From IMG/VR virus record IMGVR_UViG_3300029923_000020, positions 1 to 59,414 of that record: a stretch of DNA of 59,414 nt; one strand, given 5' to 3'. Made by a program: the position numbers and the translations under genes. Source of the stretch: a virus. Below the pieces are notes generated by a model. It was given only the letters and a program-made list of their open reading frames with translations, was not told the origin of the DNA and made no database searches. This document shows, piece by piece, positions 40,725 to 48,949 of this stretch; the first letter of the stretch is position 1; each line of letters opens with the position of its first letter.

Positions 40725-40834
40725 GCTTCCGACTCCAGGAAGATGCAAGCGCAGTTCTTGTTATCGACCACCCAGATACGGGACTGTTGAGCAAGCCGGT
40801 TGCAGCAGTTGCAGAGCATAAAGAGCTGTTTCAT
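40721..40834 (-). CDS. 37-residue Cys-rich micro-protein
   Basis: A 37-residue protein with five cysteines (LCNCCNRL near the start, NCACIF near the end), probably zinc-binding. It is framed by ATGA overlaps on both sides and has GGGAG before its ATG, so translation is likely. Function unknown. Confidence 0.55.
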   Translation of the reverse strand: MKQLFMLCNCCNRLAQQSRIWVVDNKNCACIFLESEA

Positions 40835-41328
40835 TCTGGTGTGCTCCCGATGCGAACCATCATCAAGCTCAGTTCGATGCACGCTTCTGCATAGCTTTCG
40901 ATGCGACGATTGTCGGTCTGGTCGTCTTCTTCAGCCTTGCGGGTTGCCCAGTCACCGTCTGAAGCCTCTATCGCGTGAATGGTGTAGAACAGCTCACCAT
41001 CAGCGGCCGACTGGTCGTCATAGCTGCGTTCGATCAACAGCAACATGGTGGTGCCCACCTCTACGCGAGTAACCAACCGACCGCGACGTGGTGTGACGAT
41101 TTGCCAAGCGGGCTCGCTGCCCGCTTCTTCATCGTCTTTGTTCTCCCAGCCGTAGATCACAGGGCGGTCGGTGTCGGTGCCCTTCTCCCACAGGTTAAAG
41201 ATGTGACCCTGCGGGCAGGTGATGGTGATCAGCGGGCCGGTGTGGTCACGGTCAAAGCTGATGCGAAAGCCGCCGTTTACGACGTCTGGTTGAGCGTGGT
41301 CAAAGGCTGGTTTCGGCGCGTTCATCAT
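40831..41328 (-). CDS. Hypothetical protein
   Basis: A 165-residue acidic protein, beta-rich in residues 20-120 (FRISFDRDHTGPLITITCPQ, LVTRVEVGTTMLLLIE), with a C-terminal helix. AGGGAA precedes the ATG, and promoter P5 lies 28-76 bases upstream. Function unknown. Confidence 0.6.
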   Translation of the reverse strand: MMNAPKPAFDHAQPDVVNGGFRISFDRDHTGPLITITCPQGHIFNLWEKGTDTDRPVIYGWENKDDEEAGSEPAWQIVTPRRGRLVTRVEVGTTMLLLIERSYDDQSAADGELFYTIHAIEASDGDWATRKAEEDDQTDNRRIESYAEACIELSLMMVRIGSTPE

Positions 41329-41355
41329 GTGATTCCCTGTGCTGCGTTGAGAGGT

Positions 41356-41404
41356 GACCAGAATCGAGGTTTTTGCTTGGACAAAACACCCCTTTTCTTG
41401 GCAA
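41356..41404 (-). promoter_or_regulatory. Small-gene promoter P5
   Basis: On the minus strand TTGCCAAGAAAAGGGG is followed by GTTTTGTCCAAG and, after 13 bases, GATTCT. It is one of the clearest copies of the family consensus. Confidence 0.6.
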
Positions 41405-41433
41405 TTTCGAGAAAACTTATAGAAGGCATATAG

Positions 41434-42486
41434 TCAACAAATACAGGGGTCTGCGTTAGGCTCGCCCGTAGGCGGACCAGGAGCTTGGACCCCGCCTAGG
41501 AAAAGGCCATGGAAGGCCATGAATTTGGTTGGATTCGAGCGGTTTTGGATGGGAAAAGTGCGCAAGATTAGTCTGAAAATCCAAACGTTGCCTAGGCTGG
41601 CGTCCGAGGAATGCCAAGGACGGGTAGGCAACCGCTCGAACCGGGCTTGTTTGTCCTGCGGCGGGCGTCGAATCTGGTGTTGCCCAGCCGCTGATTTGGC
41701 TGTGGTCACTCTTTAACAACTAGGCCCGTGAGTAGCTCCAAGCCCAACGTTTCCAAGGGCCAAGTGAGTGTTGTCGAAGGAGCCAGCGCCATCGTTGAGC
41801 CCAACACACCGTCAATACACCCCCACTCCACGGGTCATACGTTGTTCACGCATACCTTCTCTCTACAGTCATACGTTTTACGTGTGTTCTCCCTATGGGG
41901 TTACCTCTCATAGCCGGGGTGGTTCTTCTGTGGGTTGGTCTTTGTGTTCTTGTGAATCCTCTTGGTCTTTCCTCTTACGTTCCTGAGAGTTTGGGTTGAG
42001 ACATTTGTGATCCTGATGTCTTGGGATTCTTTGGTCTTTCCTCTTACGATTGCGCTTTGTTTGTTGGTGCAAGTCTTTTGCCCCTGGTTTGTGTTTCCCT
42101 CTGCGGTTTGAGCTGGTTGGGGTGGTTTGAGCTGGTCGAGTTTGGTTCTCCCGGTGGTTTGTTTCTCTTACGCTCCCAGGTTCAGCGCTTTGGTAGATTT
42201 GGTGTGAATTTGTCTCCCGGTGTTGGTTCCCTACGTTCCATGGATTTTAGCAACCTTGGTTGTTTTGGATTGCGTTAGGTCTCCCGGGTTGAGCTTTGTT
42301 GCGACTTGGATAGCACTTGGCATCCAAAGGGGTCATCTATAGGTATTACATACCGGGTTAAGAGCTTTAAGATCAAAAGCACCGGAAGCCTAGGAAATGC
42401 CAATGCCTCAGACAAAATGTCTACGAACGAAAAGGCCGGGAGCTTTTGCCTACCCGGCCTGTTATCTGCGCGCTTTGCTTATGCGA
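41434..42486. other. 1-kb non-coding region, strand-biased G+T-rich
   Basis: No supported gene on either strand. From about 41900 to 42300 the plus strand is strikingly rich in G and T. It holds repeats: GGTCTTTCCTCTTACG twice (41964 and 42033), CTCTTACG a third time near 42165, and GGTTTGAGCTGGT twice (42105, 42124). Three CCTAGG sites flank it (41495, 41591, 42389). Candidates are a replication origin, an untranslated RNA or a silencing-protein target. Confidence 0.6.
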
Positions 42487-42735
42487 TCAGAACATAACGA
42501 CAAAGTCCTGCATGTCGATCCTTTCGCTCTTACCACTTTCGTCTTTCCATGTGAAATAGCTGCTCCCGTTCTCGCGTGTGCGAATGGCTAAACGACGCGG
42601 CCGATCTGTTGCCCGGCCCTTCTTTGTCACGGTGTAGTGGGCAACCTCGACATATGGTTTCTGCGCGTCGATCCTCGCATCAGTCAGCAAAAGCCCTTCG
42701 GTTTGCGTGATTTGTTTGAATGCGGTCAGTGACAT
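42487..42735 (-). CDS. Hypothetical protein
   Basis: An 82-residue basic protein with GAGGT before ATG 42735 (an upstream in-frame ATG at 42771 lacks a site). It is beta-rich (VEVAHYTVTKKG, RRLAIRTRENGSSYFTW). It is isolated between two non-coding stretches. Function unknown. Confidence 0.55.
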   Translation of the reverse strand: MSLTAFKQITQTEGLLLTDARIDAQKPYVEVAHYTVTKKGRATDRPRRLAIRTRENGSSYFTWKDESGKSERIDMQDFVVMF

Positions 42736-43204
42736 GGGTTCTACCTCGATAGCGTGAGTTTTTAAGGGCATTCTCCGGCCCGTTATTCCGTTTGGTGGTT
42801 TTGGGTGCTCTAAGCCCAGTCAGTGCGGGTTGCGCTGACATTTGAATTAGACCCTGTGGCACTTGGCGAAGAAAGGGCTTTGCTTGGCTCGTTTGCGGGC
42901 TCGTATAACGCGATTTGAGCCGCTTTAGGGCATAGCGCTACCTGTGTCGGGGTCGATGTGCGTTCGTCGCTCTGTGCGGGCTCTCAAGCGCTCCCCGGTG
43001 TGGTCGGTTGCCCAGGTTCTAGCGATAGGTCATCAAGCGGGAAACCCGTTCTACTTACAATAGGCTTGCGTTGCGTTTGGTGCCATGGCTGCGTTAGGCG
43101 AAACTCTATATAGGACAATGACTTACAGCGGCTTTTGACGCCGCTTGAGGGGTCAGCGTGCAACGGGGTGCAACCTGGGCCGTTTTGTTGCGTTTGGTGA
43201 AACG
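42736..43204. other. Non-coding leader region
   Basis: About 470 bases without a supported gene. On the minus strand CATTGTCCTATATAG near 43107 resembles the TTGTCC promoter core and could start a long leader for the 42487 gene. Confidence 0.4.
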
Positions 43205-43225
43205 CAAAAAGCCCCTTACGGGGCT
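43205..43225 (-). terminator. Terminator after the alpha-CTD-like protein gene
   Basis: On the minus strand AGCCCC, a GTAA loop and GGGGCT run into TTTTTG, about 27 bases after the stop at 43252. Confidence 0.9.
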
Positions 43226-43251
43226 CTCTGGTGTCGCTGGTGAGGTTTCTG

Positions 43252-44343
43252 TTAGTGCCGGGTCTGCTTACCTGGGTTCAGGCCCAAACCCTTCAGCAGC
43301 GCGACGAGGGTCGGGTCCACTTCGTCACCGTCGACTTTAGCCAGGGTGATATGGGCACCGCCCACCTGGATACCATCGCCGACCAAGTCTTTCAGCAGGG
43401 CGGCGACCTCCGGGTCAGCAGCGTTGACAGCGAAGCGACCGCCGCCCATGTCAATGCTGGATTGCATCAGCTTCAACAGCTTCTCGCTGTCTTTGGTCAG
43501 CACCGGGCGTTCACCCGTGGTCGTGATGTCTTTGCCCAGCGCAACCAGTGCTTGGAGCTTTTCGGTGGACTTGATCAGGGAGGCGCGCTTCTCTTCGCTG
43601 ATTTTCGGGCTGTCGTTGACGTCGTGCTTGAGGTTGGTCACGACATGTCCGAGAACAGCCATGCTTTGCGACGGTTCAGGCAGCAGTTGCAGAACACGCA
43701 TGGAGGCGCTCAGGCTGTGAGCGATGTCACCAATCGTCTGGAAGCCGGCGTTATGCAGAATGGTGACGGTGTTCGTATTCAGGTCAGAGAACGAATCCAA
43801 CGGCAGCGAGCCGTATTCGCTGTATTCGCTGGAGTCGTCTTTCGCGTTCTGGTGACGCTCCATCAAGAACATGCCGACCGGATTCAGGATTGCCAGCACC
43901 TCTTCAGCATGTTCTTCCTCTTCGAAGATGCTCAAGACTTGCGGGCCAAGGTCAACGATCTGCCCGAAGTATTCAATACCCGCTTTGCCCAGGGCAGCGA
44001 TAGCGCCAGCGCTCAACTCTTGGATTTCGCTCAGCGGTGTAACCAGACTGTAGAAACCTGCGGTTTTCAGGTCTTTGTCGAGACCGGCGCAGTTTTCGCA
44101 AGACAGCACGTTGGCCGCGTAATCGTCAGGCGCTGATGCGACCTCGACAGGTTCGACGACAGGTTCGGCCGAACCCGTCTGACATTGACCGGCAGACTTC
44201 AGACTACCACCAGAGAGGAACAAGTCGAACAAGTTGGCCGCTTCTACGACTTTATCAGCGTTGTGAAGGTATTCACTGGAGCCGGTGGCAATCGCTACAG
44301 CGTGACCGAGTGCCAGTTCGCGGGTGTGGTAATTAGAGGACAT
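43252..44343 (-). CDS. Protein with two RNA polymerase alpha-CTD-like repeats
   Basis: A 363-residue protein. Residues 102-140 (TPLSEIQELSAGAIAALGKA, then GIEYFGQIV) and 180-220 (PLDSFSDLNTNTVTILHNAG, then FQTIGDIA) each match the helix-hairpin-helix pattern of the bacterial RNA polymerase alpha C-terminal domain (L-x-x-S-x-x-x-x-x-L-x-x-A-x-I-x-x-I-G-D-L). A cysteine pair (SCENC, 81-85) precedes the first. The N-terminal 45 residues resemble a helical segment common in phage proteins. It could bind DNA or compete with alpha for activators (inference). It is cotranscribed with the next gene from P6. Confidence 0.55.
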   Translation of the reverse strand: MSSNYHTRELALGHAVAIATGSSEYLHNADKVVEAANLFDLFLSGGSLKSAGQCQTGSAEPVVEPVEVASAPDDYAANVLSCENCAGLDKDLKTAGFYSLVTPLSEIQELSAGAIAALGKAGIEYFGQIVDLGPQVLSIFEEEEHAEEVLAILNPVGMFLMERHQNAKDDSSEYSEYGSLPLDSFSDLNTNTVTILHNAGFQTIGDIAHSLSASMRVLQLLPEPSQSMAVLGHVVTNLKHDVNDSPKISEEKRASLIKSTEKLQALVALGKDITTTGERPVLTKDSEKLLKLMQSSIDMGGGRFAVNAADPEVAALLKDLVGDGIQVGGAHITLAKVDGDEVDPTLVALLKGLGLNPGKQTRH

Positions 44344-44369
44344 GACTTTTTCCTTCTTGGGTTTGGCGA

Positions 44370-45038
44370 TTAGCCGTTGATTTTGAGTGCTTTGATCACA
44401 GCTTTCGCTTGTGCTTTGGTCAAGCCGTTCAGCTTGAGGTCGATGCTGCTGTTTTCGTAAACTTGGAAGGTTGCGCTTGCAGGCGCACCGGACTTAGCGT
44501 CGAGACGAACCGGGAAGCTGTTGTTGGCGCCGTTGGCGGCACGGCGCTCGAAGTGTTCAGGGCTGTAGCCGAGCGCCAAAGACAGCTCTTGAGCGGTCGC
44601 ACGGGCTTCTTTCTCTTGCTTGATTTCCTCCACGATGCCATTGGAAACCAGCGGCTCGACGGCGAGAATGCGCGGGATCAAACGCTTGCGCATGTCGGCG
44701 GCGATTACAGCCGGGCCGCGCTTGTAGCTGACGCCGATTGTTTCAGGGTAGCCGCCGATTGCTTCGGCAATTGCGCTATGAACGTAAGTCGATGCGGTGA
44801 TCTGACGATGATCAACGAGCGGCCAAGTAACGTGCGAGTCAAAACGGCCGGTGTATTCTTCGACGCGGAACCACAATTTGGCGATACCCAGCTCGGGAGC
44901 TTCGACGGTGAAAGTCCAGCAGCCGTATTTCTGCGACGGGTTGCCGATGCTCTGCTCTTTCGCGACGACAAAGTCTTTACCCAGGGCGGCGCATACTTCG
45001 TTTACCAGTGCGGCGGCGTTAAACGATTGGGTGGTCAT
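44370..45038 (-). CDS. Hypothetical protein
   Basis: A 222-residue protein starting at ATG 45038 (an in-frame ATG at 45053 lies too close to the expected transcript start). It has a beta-rich middle (YGCWTFTVEAPELGIAKLWF) and a C-terminal strand-helix element (IDLKLNGLTKAQAKAVIKAL). No family is recognised. It is the first gene after promoter P6. Confidence 0.6.
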   Translation of the reverse strand: MTTQSFNAAALVNEVCAALGKDFVVAKEQSIGNPSQKYGCWTFTVEAPELGIAKLWFRVEEYTGRFDSHVTWPLVDHRQITASTYVHSAIAEAIGGYPETIGVSYKRGPAVIAADMRKRLIPRILAVEPLVSNGIVEEIKQEKEARATAQELSLALGYSPEHFERRAANGANNSFPVRLDAKSGAPASATFQVYENSSIDLKLNGLTKAQAKAVIKALKING

Positions 45039-45070
45039 GTCTGCGGTTCTCATGTTTGTTTTCGATGGTT

Positions 45071-45116
45071 GAATTATCAACCACCCACCTTGGACTAAAC
45101 AGTGCTTTTCTTGGCC
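45071..45116 (-). promoter_or_regulatory. Small-gene promoter P6
   Basis: On the minus strand GGCCAAGAAAAG is followed by CTGTTTAGTCCAAG and, after 10 bases, GATAAT. It matches P5 closely and lies 33 bases before the chosen ATG. Confidence 0.65.
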
Positions 45117-45123
45117 GGTTTCG

Positions 45124-45303
45124 CTACTCGCCGTAGAGCATTTTTGAGAGCTTTTCGCGCTCCCGCTCAAGTTTGGCCTGCTGGTAGAAGTATTCGTCCA
45201 AAGCCTTCTGCTCGCGCCGGGTTCGGCAGTGCCCACACTTTCCGTCGTGGGTTGAAGCGATACCGCGACCGCAGCAACGCAGGCGCTCGCTCACGGTGTG
45301 CAT
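45124..45303 (-). CDS. Small zinc-ribbon-like protein
   Basis: A 59-residue protein with RCCGRG and KCGHCRTRR, giving a CC...C-x2-C cluster likely to hold zinc, followed by a charged helix. It starts 13 bases inside the upstream gene. It closes an operon that starts at P7. Function unknown. Confidence 0.55.
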   Translation of the reverse strand: MHTVSERLRCCGRGIASTHDGKCGHCRTRREQKALDEYFYQQAKLEREREKLSKMLYGE

Positions 45304-45500
45304 TCGTTGTGCGGCTGAACGCCGTCAATCCGGCGGTTCATTTCTTGGCCGATTTGTTCAAACAATTCCATGAACTTCTTGGCAGACAGCCTTCTGTCTC
45401 TAAGAAACTTGTAATAAGCGTCGTCGTAATAGATTTGGACATAAGACATTTCATTGAACAGGGTCAGCAGCTCAACAAAGGTCATTTCCTGGACTTTCAT
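45291..45500 (-). CDS. Hypothetical small protein
   Basis: A 69-residue helical protein with several Tyr residues (YVQIYYDDAYYKFLRD). It starts in a four-base overlap with the upstream gene. Function unknown. Confidence 0.6.
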   Translation of the reverse strand: MKVQEMTFVELLTLFNEMSYVQIYYDDAYYKFLRDRRLSAKKFMELFEQIGQEMNRRIDGVQPHNECTP

Positions 45501-45712
45501 GGGTATTGAGCCTCTTCGCCAAGCATGCTGTGCCCCTGGGCGTTTGACTTGCAGATAGCCAAGCAGCGCTCTTCGTCGCTGACCGGCTCGCCTGCTTCAA
45601 CCATTTCAGCGATGTTCAATACGCGAGAGATTGTCGCGTCTTTGGTCAGGCCGTCGGCGGTGTAGCGGTAGGTATCATTGCGATGGTTGAAGCCAATTAT
45701 TTCGACCTTCAT
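45497..45712 (-). CDS. Hypothetical small protein
   Basis: A 71-residue protein starting at ATG 45712 in an ATGA overlap. Its opening and its MVEAGEPVSDEE segment resemble the protein at 40413-40724, suggesting paralogy. Function unknown. Confidence 0.6.
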   Translation of the reverse strand: MKVEIIGFNHRNDTYRYTADGLTKDATISRVLNIAEMVEAGEPVSDEERCLAICKSNAQGHSMLGEEAQYP

Positions 45713-46047
45713 GACTGGATGCCCTTTTCGGTTTGACGGCTTCGAATAACCCCGCACTCGATAGCGAGTTCCGCCAATGCTTTGTTCATCTGGGTAAGCG
45801 CGGCCGGGTCATGGATGTGGTTCATGGTCTTGTCGCTGAAGAACCTGCGGGTCTGCGTCTCGCGCAGGATTTCGTAGACCTTGGTCGACAGTTCGACAAC
45901 GATGATTTCGAACTTGGTTGGAGTAGGCACAAGAGTTTCCGACTCAACCTGTTCGGTGATCGTGAGAATGGTCAGCCGGGTTCGCCCTGGGCGCTTTGCG
46001 GGCGCTTCCCCAATACTGCATTTGTTCACCGCGACCAGGGCGCTCAT
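45709..46047 (-). CDS. Hypothetical protein
   Basis: A 112-residue protein with a beta-strand (FEIIVVELSTKVYEIL) and helices. It is coupled to both neighbours by ATGA overlaps. Function unknown. Confidence 0.6.
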   Translation of the reverse strand: MSALVAVNKCSIGEAPAKRPGRTRLTILTITEQVESETLVPTPTKFEIIVVELSTKVYEILRETQTRRFFSDKTMNHIHDPAALTQMNKALAELAIECGVIRSRQTEKGIQS

Positions 46048-46412
46048 GATTGTTGGCCGATGTCTTCAAGTTTTGCAGATGCCAAAGGCTTCAGGTCATC
46101 AGCCTTCGCGCGGTATTCAACACGGTGCGCAGTCGGGTCGACGAACACAGCGCAGTAAACCAGCGGCGTCATCGGCGGCATCGGCGGCATCGACATCTGC
46201 CAGGAATCGGCACACTTGCCCCGGGCGATCACCTTGTCGTCGCGATCCAAAATGCGAAGGTGGTGAGGAAGAGTGCTGGCAATTTCCAGACGCTTACGCG
46301 GCGTCAGCTCGTGGGCTTTATCTTTCAAAGCGAGTTCGAAAAGTCCGCAGCCTACGTTGACCGTGCGTGACTGATCGGCTACGTCCGTGATTACCCAGAA
46401 AAAGTGGTTCAT
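46044..46412 (-). CDS. Hypothetical protein with Met/Pro repeat
   Basis: A 122-residue protein starting at ATG 46412 (GAGGGAAA ahead). It is beta/helix mixed and carries a short M-P-P-M-P-P-M repeat near residue 80. It is coupled to the next gene by ATGA. Function unknown. Confidence 0.6.
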   Translation of the reverse strand: MNHFFWVITDVADQSRTVNVGCGLFELALKDKAHELTPRKRLEIASTLPHHLRILDRDDKVIARGKCADSWQMSMPPMPPMTPLVYCAVFVDPTAHRVEYRAKADDLKPLASAKLEDIGQQS

Positions 46413-46458
46413 GCGTGTTTCCCTCAAGGGCACAAGCCGCGCCCGATTAGTTGTTGGA

Positions 46459-47298
46459 TTACAGGCCCAGCTCAACCTTCATTTTCATCAGGATGGTGCT
46501 GTCTTCGTTCATTACCAGCTTCCCGGCTTCACGCTCGTGACAGATGCCCAGGGCCGGGAACAGTTGGAACATCTGGGTCGACTGCGAACGACAGGTGCCA
46601 ATCGAGTAGGGCTTCTTCTCCAGATTGGTGACCAGATTGCCCTTGTCACCAGTGGTTAAGAAACCATCGGCCAACAGGACAGTAAAGGTGCGGCGCATGA
46701 CTTCGTTGAGCTTGCCACCGTTGCGCAAGAAGCCGAACAGCATAGTGGCCTTCTCGCCCACCTTGACGGCCATCATGTCAACAGCCTTGAGCAGCGCAGC
46801 CTGCTTGGCGCCCAGCTCTTCATCGCTCAGTTCGGCGTCTTTGATGTCCATCATCAGAAAGTCGCGGGCCTTTTCGCCGAGCTTATGACTGATCTTTTGA
46901 GACTTCAGGGCAAAAACAATACGCGGGGCCGGTGCAGCCTTTACCGGCTCTGGTGCAGAATCTACGACCGGTGCCGCTTCGACAACAGGGGCAACCCCAA
47001 CCGGCGCGGCCGCTTCGGCAGCCTTCTTGACCGGTGGCTTCTTCGGGGCCGTGGTGGCTTTCTTCTTGACCGGTTTCGCTTCAACCGGCGCGGCTACCGC
47101 TTCAACCAGCGGTTTGACCTCGGTCACACCTTCAACCAGGGCTAGCTGGTCTTGCTCGATAGCGGTGAACACGTTCGCGCCGGTCGGCTGTTCAATACCG
47201 CTCAGAAGTTCAGCGAGAAAGTCTTCCTGATTCAATTCGCCCATGGTCATCAATACAGGGCTGACTTGTTCGGCTGAAGCGCTGGCTGCTTTATTCAT
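46459..47298 (-). CDS. Two-part protein, KPA-rich linker before globular domain
   Basis: A 279-residue protein. Residues about 60-125 are a Lys/Ala/Pro/Val-rich, probably unfolded linker. Residues about 125-279 form a helical domain whose C-terminal pattern (IGTCRSQSTQMFQLFPALGI, then C-H-E) parallels that of the protein at 36167-36961, where the KPA region follows the domain instead. The N-terminal 60 residues are acidic. It probably binds nucleic acid or another polymer. It is the first gene after promoter P7. Confidence 0.6.
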   Translation of the reverse strand: MNKAASASAEQVSPVLMTMGELNQEDFLAELLSGIEQPTGANVFTAIEQDQLALVEGVTEVKPLVEAVAAPVEAKPVKKKATTAPKKPPVKKAAEAAAPVGVAPVVEAAPVVDSAPEPVKAAPAPRIVFALKSQKISHKLGEKARDFLMMDIKDAELSDEELGAKQAALLKAVDMMAVKVGEKATMLFGFLRNGGKLNEVMRRTFTVLLADGFLTTGDKGNLVTNLEKKPYSIGTCRSQSTQMFQLFPALGICHEREAGKLVMNEDSTILMKMKVELGL

Positions 47299-47348
47299 GT
47301 TGGGTAAACTCCGGTGAACTTCTTAGATGAGGGTGTGTCGCGATGGGT

Positions 47349-47398
47349 GAACTATGAACCTTGTAACTTGGCGGTAACAGTGACTTTGCTGGCAATGT
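47349..47398 (-). promoter_or_regulatory. Small-gene promoter P7
   Basis: On the minus strand ATTGCCAGCAAAGTCACTG is followed by TTACCGCCAAG and CATAGT. The upstream TTGCCAG and the CCAAG core keep the family pattern. It sits about 50 bases before the ATG at 47298. Confidence 0.5.
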
Positions 47399-47446
47399 AA
47401 CGTATCTGCCAAAGCGCCAGTTTTGTTCCTTGGCATTTATTGCGGG

Positions 47447-47485
47447 CAAAAAAAGACGCTAAGTTCGGGGAGAAACTTAACGTCT
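47447..47485 (-). terminator. Strong terminator after the GAW gene
   Basis: On the minus strand AGACGTTAAGTT, a short loop and AACTTAGCGTCT run into seven T residues. It isolates the operon above (47565-48839) from promoter P7. Confidence 0.9.
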
Positions 47486-47564
47486 AAAGGGAATACAGCT
47501 TTGGGTCTCACTCTAAAGCAGTAGTAGAACTATAAAGCAGTGTTACTGGAATGTCATTGGCAAT

Positions 47565-48017
47565 CTACCATGCCCCTTCTACGCCGTCGTCGCCAATTAC
47601 AACTTCGCTTTCAGGGGTGTTGCGGTCGGGCGGTGGCGGCAGTGCTGCCAGGTTGTCGTCAGCCTCAACGAACACCTCGCCTTTGCCCAAGTCTTCCATG
47701 CTCGAATCACTCCAACAGAGCAAGAAGTCCTGATAGTCACCCAGCGCAGCAGAATACCGGCCGTAAGTCTCGCCGCTGTTAGGGTCGGGGACCCATGAAT
47801 CATCCGAGCGGTTGCGGATTTCTAGGGCATAGAGCGGCCAGTATTCGGCGTCCATGTTATCCGGCGCGACGACCTTGCCGAGCCATTGAATCACCACGCG
47901 AACCTTGCCGTTATCGTAGACTTTCATTTCCACGTAACCAGGGTCTTTGCGCAACTCTACCCACTGGGCTTTTTCGATGGGCGCGCCGTCGCGGTCGTAG
48001 TAGCGGGTCTTAGACAT
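47565..48017 (-). CDS. Protein with C-terminal GAW (distant family member 11)
   Basis: A 150-residue acidic protein starting at ATG 48017 (GGAGACC ahead). It is beta-rich (VEMKVYDNGKVRVVIQWLG) and ends GVEGAW, the same G-[STA]-W ending as ten plus-strand proteins 13-18 kb away. No gene follows its stop; a terminator does. Function unknown. Confidence 0.6.
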   Translation of the reverse strand: MSKTRYYDRDGAPIEKAQWVELRKDPGYVEMKVYDNGKVRVVIQWLGKVVAPDNMDAEYWPLYALEIRNRSDDSWVPDPNSGETYGRYSAALGDYQDFLLCWSDSSMEDLGKGEVFVEADDNLAALPPPPDRNTPESEVVIGDDGVEGAW

Positions 48018-48201
48018 CAGATGGTCTCCATTCGTTTTCGATATAGCGCCCGTGGACTTCACCGACGCAGAAAGCCAGCGTCTTGCCATCGGACGTGTGA
48101 ACTTTTATGACACGCCCGGCGAACGGCCCGCCGCTCAAGCATGCAAACCCAGGCTTGCCCCTGTTGACCTTTGGTCGGCCCGGCCGGACCCAGCGACTCA
48201 C
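48010..48201 (-). CDS. Small beta-barrel-like protein
   Basis: A 63-residue protein starting at GTG in a GTGA overlap. ACLSGGPFAGRVIKVHTSDG, followed by a strand and GRYIE, resembles small SH3-like phage proteins. Function unknown. Confidence 0.55.
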   Translation of the reverse strand: MSRWVRPGRPKVNRGKPGFACLSGGPFAGRVIKVHTSDGKTLAFCVGEVHGRYIENEWRPSDV

Positions 48202-48839
48202 GCGGCCTGCTCACGGTCGCGCAGTCGGGTGGTGGCTTCGTTCCAAATACGCATGTCGACGAAAGGGTCATTGATGATCAGGGAGCCATCGGCAGGTCGG
48301 ACCATGAAGTTCGCCGCGTGCATGTCCAGCAGGGCGTTCTCATAGTTCGGAGCGAAGCCTTCGAGGATGCTGAAGGCTTCACGCAGGGATTCAATGTGCG
48401 CCGGGTTGTTGGCGAGCTGACGCATTACAGATGCAGGATTGAACAGACCGGCGCGCAGGTCGGCCATTCTCATCCCGTCGTAGATATCGCTGACCTGCGT
48501 CATGACCTGCTTAGCCTGGCGACGAGCCTGAATGTTGCCTCGCAGCTTGACCAGCTTTTCGGTCTCGTAGAGGTAAAGATTCAGGTCGCCATAAGCCTGA
48601 TCGCCAATCTGGCCGTAATCGTTGGTTACCTGGGAAAAGTGCTTGCTTTGGTCTGCGATAGCCATCACGCCGTCACAGTGCATCGCGTAGCCGACCGGGT
48701 CGCAAGTGAGGTGCAACACCGTGTCACCGTTGTCGTATACAGCAGAGAATTTGCCGCGCCCTATCATGGGCAAACCTTTCAACTCAGGGTGACGGCGTGC
48801 CTGTTTGGTGCCGAAGTCGCTAAGTAGTAGAACATTCAT
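48198..48839 (-). CDS. Protein kinase-like protein
   Basis: A 213-residue protein with traces of a kinase fold. IGRGKFSAVYDNGD (27-40) resembles a glycine-rich loop, LLDMHAANFMVR the catalytic loop (H..N in place of HRD..N), and LIINDPFVD the metal-binding D-P-F (DFG equivalent). The N-lobe lysine is not clear. It is compact, like phage Ser/Thr kinases or aminoglycoside-type kinases. A host-takeover phosphorylation role is inferred. It is the first gene after promoter P8; ATG 48848 is an alternative start. Confidence 0.55.
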   Translation of the reverse strand: MNVLLLSDFGTKQARRHPELKGLPMIGRGKFSAVYDNGDTVLHLTCDPVGYAMHCDGVMAIADQSKHFSQVTNDYGQIGDQAYGDLNLYLYETEKLVKLRGNIQARRQAKQVMTQVSDIYDGMRMADLRAGLFNPASVMRQLANNPAHIESLREAFSILEGFAPNYENALLDMHAANFMVRPADGSLIINDPFVDMRIWNEATTRLRDREQAA

Positions 48840-48899
48840 TTGGTGCATTCCCCTGCAAAAATTCTGTGTTGTCTTGCTGTTGTGCCCATTCTCCCGCCC

Positions 48900-48948
48900 A
48901 GCTATTGGCAGGGCAACTTGGAACAAACGCTTACTTTGCGATTGCCAG
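48900..48948 (-). promoter_or_regulatory. Small-gene promoter P8
   Basis: On the minus strand CTGGCAATCGCAAAG is followed by GTTTGTTCCAAG and, after nine bases, CAATAGCT. The -10 octamer is identical to that of P2 and P3. Confidence 0.65.
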
Positions 48949-48949
48949 G

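Noticed and set aside
41961-42177. CRISPR-like array from the CTCTTACG repeats
   Set aside because: Repeats are short, irregularly spaced and too few; no cas genes.
43231-44136. 301-codon plus-strand frame opposite the alpha-CTD-like gene
   Set aside because: Shadow frame without a ribosome site; the minus-strand gene has a promoter, terminator and domain pattern.
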